Made by a program: the position numbers and the translations under genes. Below, piece after piece: positions 7,636-14,567 of a DNA stretch of 26,886 nucleotides (position 1 is the stretch's first letter; the number at the start of each line of letters is the position of its first letter). The stretch comes from JAGVPT01 sp049578505 (lineage in GTDB: Bacteria > Bacteroidota > Ignavibacteria > UBA10030 > UBA8401). A model generated the notes under the pieces. It saw nothing but the letters and a program-made list of their open reading frames with translations. It did no database searches and had not been told where the DNA came from. Where the stretch lies: NCBI GenBank assembly GCA_049578505.1, contig JBAUMC010000036.1:1-26886 (forward strand), read 5' to 3'.

Positions 7636-9696
7636 TCACTTCAACAACATTAGCTTCTTCGTTTGGACGAAGGACCCTGCATCCGGTTTATAGAAATAAA
7701 CACCCGAAGAGAGCGTGGAATTCCACACTTCTTTGTGCATTCCGGCCGGTTCTTCTTTGTCCACAAGTCTCGCAACCTCGCGACCAAGCAAATCATAGAT
7801 TGTCAGTGTCACTTTGCTCATTTCCGGAAGTTGAAAGCTGATCGTTGTACTCGGATTAAAGGGGTTAGGATAATTCTGGCTAAGCGCGAACGTGTTTGGA
7901 AGCGGGCTCAGTCCCAGACCCGCGGACATAGTTCCCGAAACAGGTCGATACATCACTCCCCAGGAAGTGGTGCCGGCATAAAGATTTGTCGTGTCGGCAG
8001 CCAATGAAAGTATATTTGCATTAAGCGCATTGGAATCGACTTGCGCCCATGCCGCTCCCTTATTTGTGGAAACGAAAAGACCACCGGATCTTGTATTTGC
8101 GTAAACGTCTGTCCCGTTCATCGCCAGTGCGACAATATGAAGATCTGATAGGCCTGTACTGGCCTTACTCCAATTTGAACCATAGTCGGTCGACAAATAG
8201 ACACCGCTGGCAAAAGTTCCCGCGAAAAGATTTGGTTTTGATGCGGCGAGGGCCATGACCCCGTCGTTCGGTAATCCACTGTCTATCGATTTCCAACTTG
8301 CCCCGTTATTTGTTGAAAGATACGCACCCGCTTCACGCGTTCCAGCGAAAAGATTTGAGTCAATCGCAGCTAACGCCGCAGTAGCCCAGAGTCCGTTTAC
8401 CTCTGAACTTACCACAGTCCAGTTTGCTCCGTCGTTTGTCGTTCTGTACACACCTCCTCCATAGAAGCCGGCAAACAGACAGCTGTCGGTGGCAGCCAAT
8501 GCCCAAACGTTAAGGTTGGTCAGCCCGTTGTTGACCTGACTCCAGGACTTACCGGCATTGGAGGAGCAAAAAACCCCGCCGTCGGAAGTGCCCGCAAAAA
8601 TGCTGTTATCGTGGAGTGCAATCGCTTGTACTTGTGTGTTCTTAAGTCCGGTCCCTATTGCCGGCCAAGTAGAACCATGATCTGTAGAACAAAATACACC
8701 AAGGCCGTCGGTCCCGGCAAATATGGCCGAGTCCTTTACTAAGAACGAACTAATCGAAGCTCCTCCTGGAATTGTGTAGGCCAGCGACCAGGTAAGACCG
8801 CTGTCGTTTGAGACGAGAATACTTCCTTTCGATGTGCCTGCAAAAATTTTGGAACCCAGCATGGCCATCGGACCGCCGTGTTCAGAGAGGGTTCCATGGT
8901 CAAATCCACCACCAGCATAGACCTGGGTCCAGCTATTCCCATTATTTGTCGAACGAAAGACTCCGTTGACAGGTGAGAGACCTCCAGCGCCCGGTGTCCC
9001 TCCCCCTGAGCCAGATGCAAGTAGAGCAGAGTCCAGTGCTAACACAGATTGCACCCACATATAATGCAAATCGGCATTGGCTGTGCTTATCCACAGTGTT
9101 GCATTGGTTGTTGAGCGATAGACGCCGTCGAGGGTACCGGCATAGAGATTCGTATCGCTGACCGTCAATGAATATACAAACTTATTGATCAGACCCGTTG
9201 TGTCGGGTATCCACTTCGCACCATTATCGGATGAAACATAGAGACCAATGTCTAATGTGCCCGCATAAATATTTGTGTCGCCTTTTCCATTCGGAGCCGC
9301 TGCAAAACACTCAACTATAAAAGCAAACGGGGGATCGTTGAACAAACCATCGCTGGCCAAAGTCCAAGTTGCACCTTCGTCTGTAGAGAGATAAATGGTG
9401 CCTATAACATGTATATCCCCGACTGCGGCAAATAAATCTGTGCCGCTGGCAGCCAGCGCATTGATCGTAAGATTATTTAAACCATTGTTGATCTGACCCC
9501 AGCTTGATCCGCCGTCTGTGCTGACGTAGACGCCTCCGCCAGCCGTCCCGATATAGATTTTTGAACCGCTCGATGCGAAGCATGAAACGGACCCGCCCGG
9601 GGGAGGGGTGCTTGTCTGTATCCATTGTGCACAAAGCGGGTTGGCAATCACAAAAAATGCAACCAGCATGAATATGAATTGATATACGTTTTTCAT
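7636..9696 (-). CDS. Secreted Asp-box (BNR) beta-propeller protein with T9SS sorting domain
   Basis: This 686-residue protein has a signal peptide (residues 1-23, ...ANPLCAQ). The body, residues ~30-590, contains 12 Asp-box-like motifs of the form S-T/S-D/N-x-G-x-x-W, spaced about 40-50 residues apart (for example VSTDGGSSW, LSTDEGATW, VSSDNGAKW, CSTDHGSTW, LSTNNGASW), each preceded by a LFAGT-type strand. This is the sortilin/YCF48/BNR-type beta-propeller architecture, usually an adhesion or carbohydrate-recognition scaffold, sometimes enzymatic. The last ~88 residues (QNYPNPFNPSTTISFQLP, then SSGVYFY and TKKLMLLK) are a classic T9SS type A sorting domain, so it is likely displayed on or released from the cell surface. 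AGAGGT is six bases before the ATG. The ligand is unknown. Confidence 0.88.
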   Translation of the reverse strand: MKNVYQFIFMLVAFFVIANPLCAQWIQTSTPPPGGSVSCFASSGSKIYIGTAGGGVYVSTDGGSSWGQINNGLNNLTINALAASGTDLFAAVGDIHVIGTIYLSTDEGATWTLASDGLFNDPPFAFIVECFAAAPNGKGDTNIYAGTLDIGLYVSSDNGAKWIPDTTGLINKFVYSLTVSDTNLYAGTLDGVYRSTTNATLWISTANADLHYMWVQSVLALDSALLASGSGGGTPGAGGLSPVNGVFRSTNNGNSWTQVYAGGGFDHGTLSEHGGPMAMLGSKIFAGTSKGSILVSNDSGLTWSLAYTIPGGASISSFLVKDSAIFAGTDGLGVFCSTDHGSTWPAIGTGLKNTQVQAIALHDNSIFAGTSDGGVFCSSNAGKSWSQVNNGLTNLNVWALAATDSCLFAGFYGGGVYRTTNDGANWTVVSSEVNGLWATAALAAIDSNLFAGTREAGAYLSTNNGASWKSIDSGLPNDGVMALAASKPNLFAGTFASGVYLSTDYGSNWSKASTGLSDLHIVALAMNGTDVYANTRSGGLFVSTNKGAAWAQVDSNALNANILSLAADTTNLYAGTTSWGVMYRPVSGTMSAGLGLSPLPNTFALSQNYPNPFNPSTTISFQLPEMSKVTLTIYDLLGREVARLVDKEEPAGMHKEVWNSTLSSGVYFYKPDAGSFVQTKKLMLLK

Positions 9697-10100
9697 GGCA
9701 TACCTCTTTTTGCTGAAGGGCCAACACCGGTGACGAATGCCTTGTATAGCGATACATGCAAATATTTCGTTGATGTCTTCGTTCGCTTACTATGTTTAAA
9801 AGTAATTGTAGCTCACTTCTTGAGTTGGAAAGGGCCTGCGCCCTAACAGACCGGAGCTCCCGCTAAAGAGCAGCGGGACAGGTAAGCTGTCTACGACTCC
9901 CCGTGGGTCTTCGGCCCAACGTGAGTTGTAGACTCGTAGAGCGGAGACGCGCAGCCAAATGATTGGTAAACTATGCGCGTGGCGAAATTGTCGACTTATG
10001 GTACCGTCAGTACCAAAAGGATCCCTTCAGGACTTGTTGAGCGTTTTTTGCTCGGCCCGCTGTTTCTTGGGAAGAGCATTGCTGAACAAACTATAGGGGC
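9697..10100. other. Intergenic region with nested inverted repeats
   Basis: This 404-base gap lies between two minus-strand genes and contains no credible gene. Its middle (9859-9933) is unusually structured and is listed separately. The rest shows nothing that I recognise. Confidence 0.5.
9889..9933. repeat. Extended stem-loop in the gap upstream of the BNR gene
   Basis: GTCTACGACTC (9889-9899) pairs with GAGTTGTAGAC (9923-9933), with one G-T pair, and encloses a second stem GTGGG/CCCAAC around a TCTTCGG loop. A separate 6-bp stem, CCCGCT (9859-9864)/AGCGGG (9872-9877), lies just to the left. No T-tract follows on either strand. It could be a transcript-processing or terminator structure of the gene ending at 10101, or a palindromic repeat. 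Confidence 0.45.
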
Positions 10101-11054
10101 TTATTTAATTAGAATGAGTTTTTTTGTCTCTCTGTATTTCCCGGCTTTGAGTTGATAAAAATACACTCCGCTAGAAAATAGTTCTGAAGACAATGAAATC
10201 GTATGTAATCCAGGCTGTGCTACGCCTTGGAAAATGGTCATAATTCTTCTACCAACGATATCGAAGAGATCTAAGACCGCGAGTTCAGCGCGTGGAATCT
10301 GGAATTGGATTTGGGTTGAGCCATTGAACGGATTGGGAAAATTCTGCAAAAGGGCGTATTCCGTCGGCATCTTGTCAGGCGATTGTGCGATTGAAGTTAA
10401 GACATAGCTCTTGAGAGAATGATTGCTTGTGCCCACGATTTCTTGATCTCCATGTGAAAACACGCTAAGTTCGCCAACACCCTCTTTGAAATCGAATAAA
10501 TAACGTATCGGGTCGTAAGGCCCAAGACTCGCCGAGATGCTGATGCTGAGGTTGTTTGTTGAATCAACTTCAGAATAACGATAAAGTGTCGCTGATTCGG
10601 CAAACCCCTGAACGAATGGAAAAACCGAGTACGTTGAGTTGGAATTTCCGCTTGGCACTGTTCGATAAATTTGATGCCGCCCTTGTTGGAGTTCTATAAG
10701 TTCAAATACATTGGTATCTCTCACAGCATAGCTTGTATCAGCTGCTGCAGCTTCATCTCCCGGGCTGAAATATGTATAGATGAGATTGCGCATTTCTCTG
10801 AAAATCCACCTCGTCGAATCCTGAGTGACGATCGCGGCCGTGATGAGATAAGACACGAGCCCAGTGTCAGCATAATAAACATCGGGAAGTTCGTCGTGAA
10901 GCAAATACCGATAATTGTACGTCCATTGGTTTCCGATTGACAAGGGAAAGACATCAACTAGAGAATCGGAAGATGCATGGGCCGTTGATGAAAGTGCAAA
11001 TAGCATGAGAGGTAGCATAAGTGATGAGATGTTCTTTTTCACGGAATAAACCAT
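10101..11054 (-). CDS. Exported protein of unknown function with T9SS sorting domain
   Basis: From the ATG at 11054 the protein has 317 residues and a normal signal peptide (MVYSVKKNISSLMLPLMLFA..., cleavage after AHA). An upstream in-frame ATG at 11126 would add 24 residues in front of that signal peptide and is therefore less likely. The mature N-terminus, VFPLSIGNQWTYNYRY, is the 'FPLxxGNxWxY' opening common to uncharacterised exported proteins in Ignavibacteria-like genomes. The middle is beta-rich without enzyme motifs. The last ~85 residues (LLQNFPNPFNGSTQIQFQIP ... LFSSGVYFYQLKAGKYRETKK) are a clear T9SS type A sorting domain, so outer-membrane translocation and surface delivery are expected. 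It is transcribed toward the BNR-protein gene but separated from it by about 400 bases. Confidence 0.8.
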   Translation of the reverse strand: MVYSVKKNISSLMLPLMLFALSSTAHASSDSLVDVFPLSIGNQWTYNYRYLLHDELPDVYYADTGLVSYLITAAIVTQDSTRWIFREMRNLIYTYFSPGDEAAAADTSYAVRDTNVFELIELQQGRHQIYRTVPSGNSNSTYSVFPFVQGFAESATLYRYSEVDSTNNLSISISASLGPYDPIRYLFDFKEGVGELSVFSHGDQEIVGTSNHSLKSYVLTSIAQSPDKMPTEYALLQNFPNPFNGSTQIQFQIPRAELAVLDLFDIVGRRIMTIFQGVAQPGLHTISLSSELFSSGVYFYQLKAGKYRETKKLILIK

Positions 11055-11370
11055 ACTCAGGTATTGCCGAACTGCGATTAGATTGCGTATGGAAGATTTG
11101 CGTTTATATAGGAAAAGAAATCTCATATCGCATCTCTGCGTTGAAATTTAATGCCTGGGACGAAAGTGACGGGTATGTGTTGATGGTAGATGTGGAATAC
11201 TGCACCCCGCGGGATATTATAATGTGAGGGATGGACGGTAGGATTAAGAGCGCCCCTCTGTTGCAAAACTACTGCTAATCAAATACAAATGCAATCAAAG
11301 AAAAATGCCATCCATGATTATTGTCTTAGAATAGATCTGCATAATCACAGAGCAACTGCTTCATGAGGTG

Positions 11371-12069
11371 TCAGCGTCGCTTGAGGATGTCACCATAGAG
11401 TTTTTCATAACACTCAGGACAAATACCATGTGTGAAAGTTGCATCGGTGTGATCCTGGATGTATCCTTCTACCTGGTTCCAGAATCCTTTATCATCACGT
11501 ATCTTCTTGCAATTTCCACATATCGGGAGAAGCCCTTGCAAAATTTTAACGTTATCCAAAGCAGATTGCAGTTCTTCTATAAGGTTCTCACGCTCCGTCA
11601 TGGCATCGACAAGAGCTTGCTCCGCCTGTTTGCGAGCCGTGATATCATGTAGAAACCCAATGGTTCCCAACAGTTCATCGTCCTTGCCGATCATTGGAGC
11701 TTTGTAAGCTTCAAACCACTTGTGCTCTCCCAACCCTATAACTTCTTCCTCAGTAATATTCTTTTGCCGAGATTCCAACACAGCACGGTCATGAGCGCGG
11801 TACGCTTCGGCTATGTTGGGAGTCGTAATATCAAAATCAGTCTTTCCCACAAGCTCATCGGGAGTTGCAACGCTAAACATCTTCGCGAATTGTGTATTCA
11901 CAGCAAGGAATCGGCTTTCAGTATCCTTCATCCATATTGCGAACGGAAAGTTCTCCAAGAGAGAACGCTGAAAGTTTTCATTGTTTTGCAATGCATCCTC
12001 CGCCCGCAAAGTATCTGCGCTTGATTTATGCTGCCGAAGTCTTTTTTTGACGTTCTTATTTGCTTTCAT
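11371..12069 (-). CDS. PAS-domain protein with C-terminal CxxC/CxxC module, no kinase
   Basis: In this 232-residue cytosolic protein, residues ~30-150 form a PAS domain with PAC end (ENFPFAIWMKDTESRFLAVN, DELVGKTDFD, GFLHDITARKQAEQ), a sensor fold for small ligands, redox or light. Residues ~146-178 are a helical linker. Residues ~179-226 hold LPICGNCKKIRDDKGFWNQV...THGICPECYEKLY with cysteines at 184, 187, 217 and 220, a likely zinc-ribbon-like module. I know this module from C-termini of PAS and response-regulator proteins, where its function is not defined. No histidine kinase, GGDEF or HTH output domain is present. The start is well supported by AAGGAGG at 12076-12082, six bases before the ATG. 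It is divergent from the helicase gene. Confidence 0.82.
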   Translation of the reverse strand: MKANKNVKKRLRQHKSSADTLRAEDALQNNENFQRSLLENFPFAIWMKDTESRFLAVNTQFAKMFSVATPDELVGKTDFDITTPNIAEAYRAHDRAVLESRQKNITEEEVIGLGEHKWFEAYKAPMIGKDDELLGTIGFLHDITARKQAEQALVDAMTERENLIEELQSALDNVKILQGLLPICGNCKKIRDDKGFWNQVEGYIQDHTDATFTHGICPECYEKLYGDILKRR

Positions 12070-12471
12070 GACCCACCTCCTTGCAAGCTTACGTGAAAAC
12101 TTTTTCGGCTAATTCCGGGCACGAGAAGACTGCGTTGAATACTTGATCAAATCTGGCTAGCTATACGCTAAACGTCTTATTCCTTGCTGCTCCCCCAACA
12201 GCACAAAAACCTCCGTCATCAAATATCGAATCCAGAGGTTCCGTCTTTAACCGTTCCGCCCCGAATCGGTTATATACTTGCTCAAATGTAGCGGTAATCG
12301 TCAGGAGAGTCAAGAATAAAATGGGGAGGCGCGCTAAGGTATTGGGGAACAGCTTACATATTCATTCATCCGAACGAAATCACTCCCATTTTCAAAGAAT
12401 ACGCTTTGTATTTCGTTTCTCCAGAATATTCGCTTTGAAGAAGCCGGCCATTTTCGTAAATTTGTTTCATC
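12070..12471. other. Divergent intergenic region, no gene seen
   Basis: These 402 bases separate the divergent PAS-protein and helicase genes and must hold promoters for both. I see no clear promoter match, RNA gene or repeat. The small reading frames here have no codon or motif support. Confidence 0.45.
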
Positions 12472-13464
12472 ATGAAGAAGTTCACCCTTACAAAACCGAT
12501 TGCTCATCCGCTGCGTCTTGTGACGCCCCAGAGCTTTAGAATTGATTACAAAAAGGAGCTCAACGCGGCCCAATATGAAGCGGTCTCCTCCGTCGATGGA
12601 CCATTCCTAATTATTGCGGGTGCAGGCACGGGGAAGACAAGGACAATAGTATACCGGGTATCTTATCTGATAGAGTGCGGTGTAAGCCCGGACAGCATTC
12701 TTCTCCTCACGTTTACGCGCAAGGCAGCACGAGAAATGCTCCGCCGTGCTGTGATCCTCCTCGATGCGCGATGTGAAAACGTCTCCGGGGGAACCTTTCA
12801 TTCATTTGCGAACGGGCTCTTGCGTAAATATGCGGACAAATTGAACTATGCACGCAACTTTACGATCCTTGACCAGGGGGATGCGGAGGATGTTGTCAAT
12901 TTAATCCGAACGCAGCTCAAGTTCGATTCGAAGGCAAAACGATTTCCGCGCAAGTCAACTCTTTATGACCTTTACAGCCGTTCGGTCAATACGTTGACTC
13001 CAGTCGATCAATTACTCGCAAAAGACTATCCGCACTTTACCGAGATGGTTGATGAAATCAAGAAAGTGCACGATAGCTACGTGCGCTACAAGGCAAGTAA
13101 CAATCTTATGGACTATGACGATTTGTTGCTTAACGTCGTTAGGCTCTTAAAGGGCAATGATTCTCTCCGGGCTATCTTGTCAGATCGCTATAAATACATC
13201 ATGGTCGACGAGTATCAAGACACCAACAAGATTCAAGCAGAAATTGTTCGTCTTTTGGCTGATAAGCATCAGAATGTCATGGTGGTGGGAGATGACGCCC
13301 AATCGATTTATTCGTTCAGAGGGTCGACCATTGAGAATATCCGAACCTTTCCCGGCGAATTTCCGGAATGCAGAATCATCAAGCTCGAAGAGAACTTCCG
13401 GAGTTCACAACCGATACTGAATTTGGCGAACGAGATTCTCAAGCGGGCGGTGACACCTCTATGA
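12472..13464 (+). CDS. UvrD/PcrA-type helicase, N-terminal part (frame 1)
   Basis: These 330 residues contain the first half of a superfamily 1A DNA helicase: Q-motif region (ELNAAQYEAV, from residue 29), Walker A AGAGTGKT (49-56), motif Ia TFTRKAAREM (80-89), TFHSFANGLL, motif II VDEYQDT (245-251), motif III GDDAQSIYSFRG (273-284) and motif IV EENFRSSQPIL (306-316). UvrD-like helicases unwind DNA 3'-5' using ATP in repair and replication restart. This frame ends in TGA right after NEILKRAVTPL, where intact homologues continue directly into the second RecA-like domain. The continuation lies in another frame, listed next. The ATG has no Shine-Dalgarno, but the N-terminus (MKKF..., IDYKKELN) fits the family start. 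Confidence 0.88.
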   Translation: MKKFTLTKPIAHPLRLVTPQSFRIDYKKELNAAQYEAVSSVDGPFLIIAGAGTGKTRTIVYRVSYLIECGVSPDSILLLTFTRKAAREMLRRAVILLDARCENVSGGTFHSFANGLLRKYADKLNYARNFTILDQGDAEDVVNLIRTQLKFDSKAKRFPRKSTLYDLYSRSVNTLTPVDQLLAKDYPHFTEMVDEIKKVHDSYVRYKASNNLMDYDDLLLNVVRLLKGNDSLRAILSDRYKYIMVDEYQDTNKIQAEIVRLLADKHQNVMVVGDDAQSIYSFRGSTIENIRTFPGEFPECRIIKLEENFRSSQPILNLANEILKRAVTPL

Positions 13465-14492
13465 ACGGACTTTACTATAAAAAGCTGTTTTCGAAAAAAG
13501 AGGGGGGCAACCTGCCTCAGCTTGTGATTGCGGAAAATGAGAACATGCAATCGCGTTTTGTCGTAGAGAAGATACTCTCGCTCCGCGAAGAGGGAATTCC
13601 ACTCGAAGAAATGGCAGTGCTCTTTCGCTCCTCCTTCCTTTCGTTTGACCTGGAAATCGAGTTGGCGAAAGCCAATCTCCCTTTCGTAAAATACGGGGGG
13701 TTCAAGTTCATCGAGACGGCACACGTGAAAGACATGATTGCGTATCTTCGTGTGCTGGAAAATCCGCGAGATTTGGTTTCCTGGAATCGCATTCTCATGT
13801 TAATAGACGGCGTAGGACCACGAACCGCTGAGACTGTGACCAACGATATCATCAACAAAAGACTCGGCACAATTGCAGATGGACGGGAAACCGTAGTGTC
13901 TGAAAAGTTCTGGCGAGACTATTTTTCTTACCCCGAGGGAGTTCAAAAGCTTTTTGAAACACTCAAGACCGCTGCTTCGCCAAGAATGTCTCCTGCGGAA
14001 AAATCATTTCATATCCTGAATTATTACGAACCTATACTCAAATCTCAATACGACGATCATCCGAAGAGGATGAAAGATCTGGAAACGTTCCAAAATATTG
14101 CGGAGCGATACAAAGACGTTGAAACATTTCTGACAGACATGGCCCTTGAGCCTCCGAATGAGAGCGTTGTGGATGTTGAATCTCCCGGGAAAGAAGATGA
14201 ACTGCTTGTTTTATCGACCATTCATAGCGCGAAGGGTCTTGAATGGAAGGTTGTATTTATTATCTCTGCTCTTGAAGGACGTTTTCCATCTATGAAAGCA
14301 CAATCGGATGGCGATGAAATGGAGGAGGAATTGCGGTTGATGTATGTAGCGTGCACTCGTGCCAAAGATCATCTTTTTATCACGTATCCGATAAACATCT
14401 TTGATAGAGAAAGCGGCGCGATCCTGTCAAAACCATCCCGGTTTATTGAAGGGATCGGAGAGCATTTATTGGAGCCGTGGGTTGTGGAGTAG
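13461..14492 (+). CDS. UvrD/PcrA-type helicase, C-terminal part (frame 2)
   Basis: This frame continues the helicase: YYKKLFSKKEGG, MAVLFRSSFLS, a 2B-like region (GVGPRTAETV, a helix-hairpin-helix-type turn), motif V TIHSAKGLEWKVVFI and motif VI EEELRLMYVACTRAKDHLFI. The first ATG at 13461 overlaps the upstream TGA (ATGA). The frame is open further upstream (from 13368), so a -1 change anywhere in about 13440-13464 would restore a single ~675-residue helicase. All seven SF1 motifs exist across the two parts. Either this is a frameshifted gene (mutation or sequencing error), or two polypeptides are made by termination-reinitiation at ATGA. No slippery heptamer was found in the overlap. The C-terminus ends normally at 14492. 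Confidence 0.85.
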   Translation: MNGLYYKKLFSKKEGGNLPQLVIAENENMQSRFVVEKILSLREEGIPLEEMAVLFRSSFLSFDLEIELAKANLPFVKYGGFKFIETAHVKDMIAYLRVLENPRDLVSWNRILMLIDGVGPRTAETVTNDIINKRLGTIADGRETVVSEKFWRDYFSYPEGVQKLFETLKTAASPRMSPAEKSFHILNYYEPILKSQYDDHPKRMKDLETFQNIAERYKDVETFLTDMALEPPNESVVDVESPGKEDELLVLSTIHSAKGLEWKVVFIISALEGRFPSMKAQSDGDEMEEELRLMYVACTRAKDHLFITYPINIFDRESGAILSKPSRFIEGIGEHLLEPWVVE

Positions 14493-14567
14493 CTTTTTTG
14501 AGAACGCAGAAGTTAGGCCAAGTTCATTCAAATAAAAAATGGCAAGCGACAGTAACTTCGATTTCTT

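Noticed and set aside
13368..13464. Programmed -1 ribosomal frameshift in the helicase
   Set aside because: No X-XXY-YYZ slippery heptamer or downstream pseudoknot was seen in the overlap; mutation, error or reinitiation at ATGA is more likely.
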